From assembly GCA_023267245.1 (NCBI GenBank), contig JAHFNP010000001.1, positions 1-22,769 of the forward strand: a stretch of 22,769 nucleotides of DNA, in the 5' to 3' direction. The position numbers and the translations under genes are program-made. Position 1 is the stretch's first letter. Each line of letters begins with the position of its first letter. Below the pieces are notes generated by a model that had not been told where the DNA came from, made no database searches, and was given only the letters and a program-made list of their open reading frames with translations. Of this stretch, positions 14,304 to 20,363 are shown in pieces. This DNA comes from Candidatus Nomurabacteria bacterium. GTDB lineage: Bacteria; Patescibacteriota; Minisyncoccia; Phycocordibacterales; UBA9973.

Positions 14304-14454
14304 TCAAAGCTTACGAGAATAATACCAAAAATGATTGTTAAAGGCTCAAAAATTGGAAAAATAAACGATAATGTTGAAAATATTTGCCGAACGGCAATCC
14401 TCTAAAATTCAAAAGTCTTAATGGTGTTTTCTTATAAGCGTCAAAGCTTATGAG
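14304..14454 (+). promoter_or_regulatory. rny leader with a hairpin over the start codon and a copy of its 3' arm upstream
   Basis: ATAAGC (14434-14439) and GCTTAT (14446-14451) form a stem that includes the first two bases of the rny ATG (14450). TCAAAGCTTATGAG (14441-14454) is repeated 137 bp upstream as TCAAAGCTTACGAG (14304-14317), 13 of 14 identical, so the upstream copy could compete for ATAAGC. The 14257-14449 stretch has no convincing gene; two short frames (18 and 24 codons) are not supported. Confidence 0.35.
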
Positions 14455-15976
14455 TTTAGAAATAATACTTCTTCTAGCAGGTGTCCTCATAGTGGGCGCG
14501 GTTTTTGGCTATTACTTGAGGTTGATTATCTCTTTAGGTAAAAAGGGCTCAATGGAGCTTGAAATCAAACAGATGATGATCGCGGCCAAAGAAGAGGCCC
14601 AAGAAGTTGTCGATGAAGCCAAGAAAAAAGCTGAAAAGAGAACTGAAGAGATTCATGCGGAAGAAAAAGTAAAACAAGTCGAGTCCAAGAAGACTGAGGA
14701 GCGTCTTATTAAAAAAGAAGAGCTTCTGGATAGTCGCCAGTCAGATATTGATAAGGAGGTTGAGAATATAAAGCTCAAGGTTGAAGAAATAAAAAAGATT
14801 AAGGAAAAAGTTGATAATTTAGAGAAAGAAAAATATGCCGAACTTGAGGGTGTAGCTAGACTTTCTGAGACTGAGGCTAAAGAAGAATTATTTAAGTCAG
14901 TTGAGAAAAAATATGATGAAGATTTTTTGGTTCGAATGCAAAAACTCGAGAATGTGAGCCATGAAAAGCTCGATCGAAGGGCCAAGGAAATACTCGCGAC
15001 TTCGATTCAGAGATTGGCCTCCTCGACTGCATCCGAGCTTATGACAACCAATGTCGCTATCCCCTCTGATGATATTAAGGGTAAAATAATCGGCAAGGAA
15101 GGTCGAAATATTCGGGCTTTTGAAAGAGCATCCGGAGTTGAACTGATCGTTGACGATACTCCCGGCGCAATTGTCATTTCATCGTTTGATCCGATCCGCC
15201 GACAGGTTGCAAGACTCGCTCTTGAAAATTTGATTCTAGACGGCCGTATTCAGCCAGCCAAGATTGAAGAAGAGGTTGCTAAAGCCAAGGAAGAGATAAA
15301 TAAGATTATTAAAGAGAAAGGAGAACAAGCGGCGTATGAATGCGGCGTATTCAACTTTGATCCGAGAATCCTAACTATCTTAGGACGCCTGTATTTCCGT
15401 ACCAGTTATGGACAGAATGTGCTTCAGCACTCGATCGAGATGGCACACATTGCCAGGATGCTTGCCGCGGAACTCGGCGCGGATCAAAATATCGCCGTAG
15501 CCGGCGCATTGGTCCACGACATCGGCAAGGCTCTCGATCATGAAGTCCAAGGTACTCATATTGAGATTGGCATGAGAATACTTCAGAAATTCGGTGCGGA
15601 TGAGCGCGTTATTACAGCGATGAAGAGCCATCATGAAGACTATCCGTATGAAACGATCGAAGCGGTCATCGTTCAGACTGCTGACGCTATCTCCGGCGGA
15701 CGTCCAGGTGCAAGACGCGATTCTGTTGAAAATTATTTGAAGCGATTGGCAGATCTTGAAGCAATCGTAAATTCCTTTGAAAGCGTCGAAAAAACATATG
15801 CCTTACAGGCTGGCCGTGAAGTTAGAGTCTTCGTCACTCCGGAGAAAATAACCGACTTGGAAGCAAAGAAGCTTGCAAGCAATATTGCCGCTAAAATCGA
15901 ACAAGAACTCAAGTATCCGGGTGAAATTAAGGTCACGGTGATCAGAGAGACTCGTGTCATAGAATACGCAAGATAA
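14450..15976 (+). CDS. rny: Ribonuclease Y
   Basis: 508 residues with the complete RNase Y layout. A membrane anchor (about 3-27) leads to a long charged coiled coil (about 32-180), a KH RNA-binding domain (about 208-262, IIGKEGRNIRAFE) and an HD domain with the metal-binding H356-D357 (ALVHDIGKALDHE) and H327 (LQHSIEMAH). RNase Y is the endonuclease that starts mRNA decay in bacteria without RNase E, at the membrane, together with PNPase (also in this window). The leader of about 190 nt before the ATG may fold over the start codon. No Shine-Dalgarno sequence is visible. It ends in a terminator shared with the convergent HU gene. Confidence 0.97.
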   Translation: MSLEIILLLAGVLIVGAVFGYYLRLIISLGKKGSMELEIKQMMIAAKEEAQEVVDEAKKKAEKRTEEIHAEEKVKQVESKKTEERLIKKEELLDSRQSDIDKEVENIKLKVEEIKKIKEKVDNLEKEKYAELEGVARLSETEAKEELFKSVEKKYDEDFLVRMQKLENVSHEKLDRRAKEILATSIQRLASSTASELMTTNVAIPSDDIKGKIIGKEGRNIRAFERASGVELIVDDTPGAIVISSFDPIRRQVARLALENLILDGRIQPAKIEEEVAKAKEEINKIIKEKGEQAAYECGVFNFDPRILTILGRLYFRTSYGQNVLQHSIEMAHIARMLAAELGADQNIAVAGALVHDIGKALDHEVQGTHIEIGMRILQKFGADERVITAMKSHHEDYPYETIEAVIVQTADAISGGRPGARRDSVENYLKRLADLEAIVNSFESVEKTYALQAGREVRVFVTPEKITDLEAKKLASNIAAKIEQELKYPGEIKVTVIRETRVIEYAR

Positions 15977-15988
15977 AATAATTAGAAT

Positions 15989-16022
15989 AAAAAATACTCC
16001 AACCCAGGTTGGAGTATTTTTT
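15989..16022. terminator. Bidirectional terminator between rny and the HU gene
   Basis: A 16-bp stem (15989-16004 with 16007-16022; core TACTCCAACC/GGTTGGAGTA) with A6 and T6 on the flanks serves both convergent genes. Confidence 0.9.
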
Positions 16023-16054
16023 GATTAAGATGATTGTCTGCAGACAACGATCTA

Positions 16055-16336
16055 TTAGAGGATAGCTTCTTTCGCAGCCTTGGCTAGTCGGAATTTGACG
16101 ACTGTCTTGGCTGGGATTGAGATTTGCTCGCCAGTAGCAGGGTTTCTACCCATTCTAGCAGCTCGTGCTTTCTTTAGGAGCTTGCCTAGTCCAGGAAGGG
16201 TAAATTCACCTGATTTCTTAGTTTCTGAATAAGCGAGAGCGACGAGAGCGTCTACCATCTCAGTAACCTCCTTCTTTGATTTTCCAAGTGTTTCAGCAAG
16301 TGTGCTGATAGCTTGAGCTTTGGTCATTTTTGCCAT
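16055..16336 (-). CDS. HU family DNA-binding protein
   Basis: 93 residues from the ATG at 16336 (MAKMTKAQAI). The HU/IHF fold is plain: two N-terminal helices (5-45), then beta strands with LPGLGKL and the DNA-grasping arm RMGRNPATGEQISIPA, followed by VVKFRLAKAAKEAIL. HU proteins bend and compact DNA as dimers. The frame is open back to 16405, but the extra N-terminal residues (YFYNIGIIWALL) do not fit HU and overlap the promoter (TATAAT at 16374-16379, minus). It is divergent from a second HU gene at 16562 and only moderately similar to it, so the two may form different homodimers or a heterodimer. Confidence 0.93.
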   Translation of the reverse strand: MAKMTKAQAISTLAETLGKSKKEVTEMVDALVALAYSETKKSGEFTLPGLGKLLKKARAARMGRNPATGEQISIPAKTVVKFRLAKAAKEAIL

Positions 16337-16373
16337 ATTTTTTTTAATTAACATTAATTTTAATAATGCCCAT

Positions 16374-16379
16374 ATTATA
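16374..16379 (-). promoter_or_regulatory. -10 box of the minus-strand HU gene
   Basis: Perfect TATAAT on the minus strand, 37 nt before the ATG at 16336. I could not assign a clear -35 box; TTGCTT is 20 bp away. Confidence 0.4.
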
Positions 16380-16473
16380 CCAATATTATAAAAATATGGA
16401 AGCAATCCAATACAATTATGCTTGTGGATTTCTTTATCAGATTAATATAGCCTTTTGAAAAACAATGAAATGC

Positions 16474-16502
16474 TTGATTTTTAAGGGTTTTTTGTATATA
16501 CT
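16474..16502 (+). promoter_or_regulatory. Promoter of the plus-strand HU gene
   Basis: TTGATT (16474-16479), 17-bp spacer, TATACT (16497-16502); one of the best promoter matches in the window. Predicted leader about 50 nt. Confidence 0.6.
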
Positions 16503-16561
16503 TTAGGCAAGTCATTATAAATTATTTGGTCGGAATTAACATTTAATCTTTTAAAATCAAT

Positions 16562-16834
16562 ATGAATAAACAAGGTTTAGTTGATGTTGTACATCAGAAA
16601 CTCGGCGGGACAAAAGTCCAAGCTGAAGAGGTTGTCGATTCTATAGTCAATACGATTATTGAAACATTAAAGAAGGGTGAAGAAGTTTCAGTTGCCGGTT
16701 TCGGTATCTTTTCAGTTAAGGATAGAGCGGCCCGCATGGCTCGCAATCCAAAAACTGGAGAAGCTGTCCAAGTCGCAGCTAGTCGCGCGGCAAAATTTCG
16801 CGCTTCAAAGGCTCTAAAGGACGCAGTAAAATAA
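16562..16834 (+). CDS. HU family DNA-binding protein (second paralogue)
   Basis: 90 residues, exactly HU length. The helical dimer part covers 1-45 (MNKQGLVDVVHQKLGG). VAGFGIFSVKDRAAR and the arm RMARNPKTGEAVQVAA are followed by AKFRASKALKDAVK. Like other HU it should bind DNA non-specifically and shape the nucleoid. It is divergent from the other HU gene across a 225-bp region carrying both promoters, and is followed by a strong terminator. No Shine-Dalgarno sequence. Confidence 0.95.
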   Translation: MNKQGLVDVVHQKLGGTKVQAEEVVDSIVNTIIETLKKGEEVSVAGFGIFSVKDRAARMARNPKTGEAVQVAASRAAKFRASKALKDAVK

Positions 16835-16844
16835 ATATTTTATG

Positions 16845-16878
16845 CAAAAATCCCTCGGCTACTACCGAGGGATTTTTG
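16845..16878 (+). terminator. Terminator of the plus-strand HU gene
   Basis: A 14-bp stem, CAAAAATCCCTCGG (16845-16858) with CCGAGGGATTTTTG (16865-16878), loop CTACTA. Confidence 0.9.
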
Positions 16879-16903
16879 ATTTGCAATTTTTAGATAGATA
16901 TAG

Positions 16904-16909
16904 TATCTT
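16904..16909 (+). promoter_or_regulatory. Putative -10 box of the first sigma gene
   Basis: TATCTT, with TTGCAA (16881-16886) 17 bp upstream. The surrounding ATTTTTAGATA aligns with the same sequence before the second sigma gene, where the box is TATACT, so the promoter appears to be duplicated with the gene. Confidence 0.4.
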
Positions 16910-16920
16910 ATTGGAAGTAT

Positions 16921-16947
16921 AGTTATGCGAAGTCGCATAGCTTTTTA
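16921..16947 (+). terminator. Promoter-proximal terminator-like hairpin (putative attenuator) before the first sigma gene
   Basis: AGTTATGCG (16921-16929) pairs with CGCATAGCT (16934-16942), one G-T pair, loop AAGT, then a T5 tract (to 16947). It begins about 5 nt after the expected transcription start and lies 38 nt before the ATG. The alternative is a second terminator for the HU gene. Confidence 0.55.
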
Positions 16948-16984
16948 TTTTCTTTGAAATATTAATCCCCAAAAACCCCAGCCC

Positions 16985-17836
16985 ATGAGACAGCTTAAAA
17001 TGACCAAAAAAATTATGGATCGTCAAAGTACTTCGTTAGAAAAGTACCTTCGCGAAATCAATCAAGAAGAATTAATTACAGCCGATGAAGAAGTAATATT
17101 GGCAAAAAAAATTAGAGATGGAGATAAGGTAGCCTTGGATAAATTAACCAAAGCCAATCTACGTTTCGTTGTTTCTGTGGCAAAACAGTACCAAAATCAA
17201 GGTTTAAGTCTGCCGGATTTGATCAATGAAGGCAATTTTGGTTTGATAAAAGCTGCAAAACGCTTCGATGAAACCCGCGGATTCAAATTTATTTCCTATG
17301 CTGTATGGTGGATCCGCCAATCGATTCTTCAAGCACTAGCGGAACAATCTCGCATTGTGCGTCTACCGTTAAACAAACAAGGTTCTATTAACAAGATCAA
17401 CAAAGTATTCCCTAAATTGGAGCAGGAATATGAACGAGAACCTAGTGCTGGAGAGATTGCATTAGAGCTTCAAATTTCAGAATATGACGTTAAAGAATCA
17501 AAGAGGATTGAGGATCGCCATGTCTCTATGGACGCTCCGTTTCACTCAGGCGGTTCTGAATTTAAGGATCATCATGATTCTATTCATAGCGACTCGAACA
17601 CTGAATCCGGCTTATTGCACGAATCATTGCAGCGTGATATTAAAAGATCTTTGGATACTCTTCCCGAGAATGAATCTAAAGTATTGAAATTATTTTTCTT
17701 GCAGTCAAAGACACAGAATGAAGTAGCCGAAATAATGGGTATTTTACCTGAAAGCGTGAGGCAACTCAAAGACAAGGCTATCAGGCATTTGAAAAAACCA
17801 GAAAAAAGTAATCTGTTAAAACAACATTTGGGGTAA
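16985..17836 (+). CDS. Sigma-70 family RNA polymerase sigma factor, paralogue with diverged region 4
   Basis: 283 residues, no region 1.1. Regions 1.2 (about 16-43), 2 (about 44-120) and 3 (about 120-200) closely match the next gene: residues 53-130, including the -10-binding part [13 protein letters not shown], differ at a single position. Region 4 (about 212-270) has changed strongly. The helix-turn-helix reads TQNEVAEIMGILPESVRQ, where the paralogue has [18 protein letters not shown]. The residue equivalent to E. coli R584, a -35 contact, is Pro (P255), while the E585, R588 and Q589 equivalents are kept. The FGL element before the helix is lost and the linker is His/Ser/Asp-rich (about 186-208). 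It likely uses the same -10 but a different or no -35, or depends on an activator (inference). Confidence 0.9.
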   Translation: MRQLKMTKKIMDRQSTSLEKYLREINQEELITADEEVILAKKIRDGDKVALDKLTKANLRFVVSVAKQYQNQGLSLPDLINEGNFGLIKAAKRFDETRGFKFISYAVWWIRQSILQALAEQSRIVRLPLNKQGSINKINKVFPKLEQEYEREPSAGEIALELQISEYDVKESKRIEDRHVSMDAPFHSGGSEFKDHHDSIHSDSNTESGLLHESLQRDIKRSLDTLPENESKVLKLFFLQSKTQNEVAEIMGILPESVRQLKDKAIRHLKKPEKSNLLKQHLG

Positions 17837-17849
17837 AACAAACAAATTC

Positions 17850-17882
17850 AAACACCCCGACCAAGGTCGGGGTGTTTTTTTT
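17850..17882 (+). terminator. Terminator of the first sigma gene
   Basis: AAACACCCCGACC (17850-17862) pairs with GGTCGGGGTGTTT (17865-17877) and T8 runs to 17882. Confidence 0.9.
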
Positions 17883-17886
17883 GCCC

Positions 17887-17915
17887 TTTTAATTTTTAGA
17901 TAAGTATGGTATACT
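17887..17915 (+). promoter_or_regulatory. Promoter of the second sigma gene (extended -10)
   Basis: TG-G-TATACT gives an extended -10 (box 17910-17915). TTTTAA 17 bp upstream is a poor -35. Homologous to the sequence before the first sigma gene. Confidence 0.5.
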
Positions 17916-17958
17916 GCGGTTAGAAAATTCATTGAAAACAGTCTAATTCCTAAATTCC

Positions 17959-18843
17959 ATGAGACAGCTAAAAATAAGTAAATCGATCACGAATCGTGAA
18001 AGTGCCTCCCTGGATAAATATCTTCAGGAAATTGGCAAAGAAGAATTAATTACAGCCGAGGAAGAGGTTATCCTGGCAAAGAAAATAAAAGACGGAGATC
18101 AAACTGCTTTGGAAAAGTTAACCAAAGCTAACCTGCGTTTCGTTGTATCAGTAGCAAAACAATATCAAAATCAAGGTCTAAGTCTGCCTGATTTGATCAA
18201 TGAAGGCAATCTCGGCTTGATCAAAGCCGCAAAACGGTTTGATGAAACCCGCGGATTTAAATTCATTTCTTATGCCGTATGGTGGATCCGTCAGTCTATT
18301 CTTCAAGCTTTAGCTGAACAATCTAGGATTGTGCGTTTGCCTTTGAATCAAATTGGCTCTATTGGCAAGATCAACAAAGCATTTTCAAAACTGGAACAAA
18401 AGTTTGAACGGGAGCCAACGGCAGAGGAATTGTCGATCATTCTGGAAATTTCCGAGGACAAGGTTGCTGATACAATGCGTGTATCTGGTGGCCGGCATGT
18501 TTCTATGGATGCGCCGTTTCATTCTTCAGGGGAAGGTGGCGATGCGGGTAATTTATATGATGTATTGGAACAGGAAAGTACCCCTGAGACTGATTTTAAT
18601 TTGATACTTGAATCATTGAAAAGGGAAATTGAACGCGCTCTTAAAAAGCTCAGCAGTCGCGAGGCGGAAGTACTGATATTTTATTTTGGCTTAAAAGGAG
18701 AAATAGCGCTGACTTTGGAGGAAATTGGCGTAAAAATTGATCTTACGCGTGAACGCGTTCGACAAATAAAAGAAAAAGCCATTCGGAGATTGCGTCACAA
18801 CTCACGCAGTAAATTATTGAAAACTTACTTAGGGAATCAGTAG
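17959..18843 (+). CDS. rpoD: RNA polymerase sigma factor, primary (RpoD/SigA) type, short form
   Basis: 294 residues, lacking region 1.1 and the non-conserved insert of E. coli sigma-70. Region 1.2 (16-43) leads to region 2 (44-120; [19 protein letters not shown] melts and reads the -10), region 3 (about 120-200) and region 4 (222-285). Region 4 has the standard helix-turn-helix [19 protein letters not shown] (252-270) and R264, E265, R268 and Q269 for the -35. It is therefore the likely housekeeping sigma factor, though another primary sigma could exist outside the window. It is in tandem with a paralogue that shares the same start (MRQLK) and promoter context, so a gene duplication is clear. 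Neither has a Shine-Dalgarno sequence. Confidence 0.93.
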   Translation: MRQLKISKSITNRESASLDKYLQEIGKEELITAEEEVILAKKIKDGDQTALEKLTKANLRFVVSVAKQYQNQGLSLPDLINEGNLGLIKAAKRFDETRGFKFISYAVWWIRQSILQALAEQSRIVRLPLNQIGSIGKINKAFSKLEQKFEREPTAEELSIILEISEDKVADTMRVSGGRHVSMDAPFHSSGEGGDAGNLYDVLEQESTPETDFNLILESLKREIERALKKLSSREAEVLIFYFGLKGEIALTLEEIGVKIDLTRERVRQIKEKAIRRLRHNSRSKLLKTYLGNQ

Positions 18844-18846
18844 AGC

Positions 18847-18880
18847 AAACACCCGACCTATATATAGGTCGGGTGTTTTT
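18847..18880 (+). terminator. Terminator of the second sigma gene
   Basis: Perfect palindrome AAACACCCGACCTATA (18847-18862) with TATAGGTCGGGTGTTT (18863-18878), then more T to 18880. Confidence 0.88.
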
Positions 18881-18887
18881 ACATTTG

Positions 18888-18958
18888 TGCGGGATGAGAG
18901 AATCGAACTCTCAACATCAGTTTGGAAAACTGAAGTTATACCATTTAACTAATCCCGC
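18888..18958 (-). tRNA. tRNA-Gly(UCC)
   Basis: 71 nt on the minus strand. The acceptor is GCGGGAT/ATCCCGC, the anticodon loop TTTCCAA (anticodon TCC) on stem TCAGT/ACTGA, and the T-arm GAGAG-TTCGATT-CTCTC. Discriminator A73, then CAA; CCA is not encoded. A73 differs from the U73 usual in bacterial tRNA-Gly. Confidence 0.95.
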
Positions 18959-19022
18959 AATATATAGAATATCCTCAATGTTTGATACGCTATTATTGAT
19001 TTACCTTATCAATCGCTTCATG

Positions 19023-19095
19023 TCGGGGTGCTGGGATTCGAACCCAGAGTCGCCTGTTCCCAAAACAGGAATGTTAGCCGTTACACCACACCCCG
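19023..19095 (-). tRNA. tRNA-Pro(UGG)
   Basis: 73 nt. The acceptor is CGGGGTG/CACCCCG, the anticodon loop TTTGGGA (anticodon TGG) on stem CCTGT/ACAGG, and the T-loop TTCGAAT. Discriminator A, then CA; CCA is not encoded. Confidence 0.95.
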
Positions 19096-19152
19096 ATTTA
19101 AGCATCTTAACATATTTTAATTCAAAAACAATCCTGTATTTTTTTTTCTAAA

Positions 19153-19344
19153 TTATTTAATCTCAGAATCTAAATCGATGGGATCTTTTTCTGTTTCTTT
19201 TTCTTCAATATTTGATTTTCTTTTAGTTGGAATATCTTGATCTTTATCATTTCGGTACCCAACACTTAACGGACTTATTTTTTTCTTTTTATCGCTACTT
19301 TGGTTCATTTCTTTACCTATGCCTAATGGATTCCCTTCTATCAT
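19153..19344 (-). CDS. Small highly charged protein of unknown function
   Basis: 63 residues, rich in Lys, Asp, Glu and Ser, without hydrophobic segments, probably disordered (KEMNQSSDKKKK, NIEEKETEKDPIDLDSE). It starts 22 nt after the yraN stop on the same strand and could be co-transcribed. There is no domain and no Shine-Dalgarno sequence, and a frame of this size can arise by chance in A+T-rich DNA, so coding is uncertain. PLSVGYRNDKD in the middle is the most protein-like stretch. Confidence 0.45.
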   Translation of the reverse strand: MIEGNPLGIGKEMNQSSDKKKKISPLSVGYRNDKDQDIPTKRKSNIEEKETEKDPIDLDSEIK

Positions 19345-19366
19345 ATGATGTTGATTATATTAAAAT

Positions 19367-19768
19367 TTATAAAATTATGTTATCCGACATTTTTACTATA
19401 GCCTTTTTATCAACCATATCCAAATAAACCGCACAGATATCAAATTGCCAATTTTCACCCTCAGGCACTCTCCTTTCGAGTAAATATGTCTGTATTGCCC
19501 TAGACAATCTTTTCACTTTCCATGGATGAATATTATCTTCTGGTTTGTAGTTATCCATTCCTTTGCTTGGTACACGTGAAACTGCTTTAACTTCAATAAA
19601 GTGTAAACCCTTCTTATCCTTGGCAATAATATCTATCTCACCCCATTTTTTGGTGTAATTTCTCTCAATTATAGAAAATCCATGTTTCATGAGAAACTTA
19701 CAAGCAATATCTTCACCTAATTCCCCTATTTTTTGTGATTTAGATGTGAATACTTTTGGCATAATCAA
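19367..19768 (-). CDS. YraN/UPF0102 family nuclease-fold protein
   Basis: 133 residues. The restriction-endonuclease-like core of the UPF0102 family is visible: GELGEDIACKFL (15-26), GEIDIIAKD (43-51) and FIEVKA (57-62). These give the D46...E59-x-K61 PD-(D/E)xK catalytic set, with E20 in front. The family is widespread; its role is poorly known, proposed in DNA repair or uptake (from family knowledge, not shown here). The start may be ATG 19768 or 19762 (MPKVF). Its 5' end abuts the parS/DnaA-box region. A third parS-like sequence lies within its coding sequence (19568-19583). The following small frame may belong to the same transcript. Confidence 0.92.
   Translation of the reverse strand: MIMPKVFTSKSQKIGELGEDIACKFLMKHGFSIIERNYTKKWGEIDIIAKDKKGLHFIEVKAVSRVPSKGMDNYKPEDNIHPWKVKRLSRAIQTYLLERRVPEGENWQFDICAVYLDMVDKKAIVKMSDNIIL
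19568..19583. promoter_or_regulatory. parS-like site inside yraN (weakest of three)
   Basis: TGGTACACGTGAAACT matches the bacterial parS consensus TGTTTCACGTGAAACA at 13 of 16 positions, including the central CACGTGAAAC. It is in coding sequence, so codon constraints may explain it. It is about 200 bp from the two intergenic copies. Confidence 0.4.
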
Positions 19769-19783
19769 TATTGAATTAATGAA

Positions 19784-19799
19784 TGTTACACGAGAAACA
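19784..19799. promoter_or_regulatory. parS-like site 1 (ParB-binding centromere candidate)
   Basis: TGTTACACGAGAAACA matches TGTTTCACGTGAAACA at 14 of 16 positions with palindromic ends TGTT/AACA. It is noncoding, immediately upstream of yraN. Known biology: ParB binds parS and segregates the chromosome origin. No parB gene is in this window. Confidence 0.65.
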
Positions 19800-19807
19800 T
19801 ATTAAAA

Positions 19808-19823
19808 AGTGTCACGTGAAACA
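19808..19823. promoter_or_regulatory. parS-like site 2
   Basis: AGTGTCACGTGAAACA matches the consensus at 14 of 16 positions, with the complete right half GTGAAACA and the central CACGTG. It is 24 bp from site 1, the same orientation. Confidence 0.65.
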
Positions 19824-19859
19824 TAAATTAGTGAATAACTAAAACACTGTCAGATATTT

Positions 19860-19936
19860 GTCAAAAAATGCTTATTCTATAACGATTTTTTTGACAATAC
19901 GTCACTCTTTTTGCTCTATATAAAGGTCAAAAAATG
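19860..19936. repeat. Three copies of an 11-bp A-rich repeat (GTCAAAAAATG)
   Basis: GTCAAAAAATG occurs at 19860-19870 and 19926-19936, and an inverted near-copy ATTTTTTTGAC at 19885-19895. The first copy and the inverted one could form a hairpin. It sits between the parS-like sites and the DnaA boxes in A+T-rich noncoding DNA and resembles an iteron or unwinding element. It is a short repeat, so chance is possible. Confidence 0.5.
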
Positions 19937-19951
19937 TGTCTTTTATGAACT

Positions 19952-19972
19952 ATATCCACACGGTTATCCACA
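19952..19972 (+). promoter_or_regulatory. DnaA boxes
   Basis: TTATCCACA (19964-19972) is a perfect DnaA box and ATATCCACA (19952-19960) has one mismatch, in the same orientation with 12-bp spacing. They are noncoding, about 140 bp from the parS-like sites. Together these suggest a replication origin or origin-proximal region. The 19769-20363 interval otherwise contains only two tRNA genes and the cca promoter. Confidence 0.55.
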
Positions 19973-20073
19973 GATATACGTAGTCGTTAATGTTTTCCCT
20001 TTATTTAAAAAGGATTTCTAATCCCAATTTTGTTAAAGACATTTATAAACATATTGGACAAATATTCTATATG

Positions 20074-20144
20074 TGCGGGTAGGGAGAATCGAACTCCCGT
20101 CTCATCCTTGGCAAGGACGTGTTCTACCACTAAACCATACCCGC
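20074..20144 (-). tRNA. tRNA-Gly(GCC)
   Basis: 71 nt. The acceptor is GCGGGTA/TACCCGC and the anticodon loop TTGCCAA (anticodon GCC) sits on stem CGTCC/GGATG, with one G-T pair. The T-arm has TTCGATT. Discriminator A73, then CA; no encoded CCA. It also has A73 like the other Gly tRNA. Confidence 0.95.
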
Positions 20145-20204
20145 TTTCGCTAAACGAAATACATTATAATTTATAAATCGTTATAAAACAAATTATAAAT
20201 CTTG

Positions 20205-20276
20205 TGCGCCCGTCAGGACTCGAACCTGAAATAACGGTTCCGAAGACCGTTGTGATATCCATTTCACCACGGGCGC
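20205..20276 (-). tRNA. tRNA-Arg(UCG)
   Basis: 72 nt. The acceptor is GCGCCCG/CGGGCGC, the anticodon loop CTTCGGA (anticodon TCG) sits on stem ACGGT/ACCGT, and the T-arm is TCAGG-TTCGAGT-CCTGA. Discriminator A, then CAAG; no encoded CCA. UCG reads CGA directly, so inosine editing is not required for that codon. Confidence 0.94.
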
Positions 20277-20322
20277 ATCAACTCAACCAACCGTTGGTAT
20301 ATGTTAACACACATAGTATAAA

Positions 20323-20351
20323 TTATGAAAAAATGATTTATATACTATAAT
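20323..20351 (+). promoter_or_regulatory. Putative promoter of the CCA enzyme gene
   Basis: Perfect TATAAT (20346-20351) with TTATGA (20323-20328) 17 bp upstream. The ATG at 20364 is 12 nt after the -10 box, so the leader would be about 5 nt. Confidence 0.5.
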
Positions 20352-20363
20352 CTACATGTATAG

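Noticed and set aside
14280..14404. Two short frames (18 and 24 codons) between clpP and rny
   Set aside because: No Shine-Dalgarno, no recognisable sequence, and the composition is that of the A+T-rich leader.
16337..16405. N-terminal extension of the minus-strand HU protein
   Set aside because: The extra residues do not fit HU, which starts MAKMTKAQ, and the segment overlaps the TATAAT box.
19153..19344. tRNA-associated integrated element (tRNA cluster with nearby Xer)
   Set aside because: No integrase next to the tRNA genes, no flanking direct repeats of a tRNA 3' end, and the genes around are housekeeping type.
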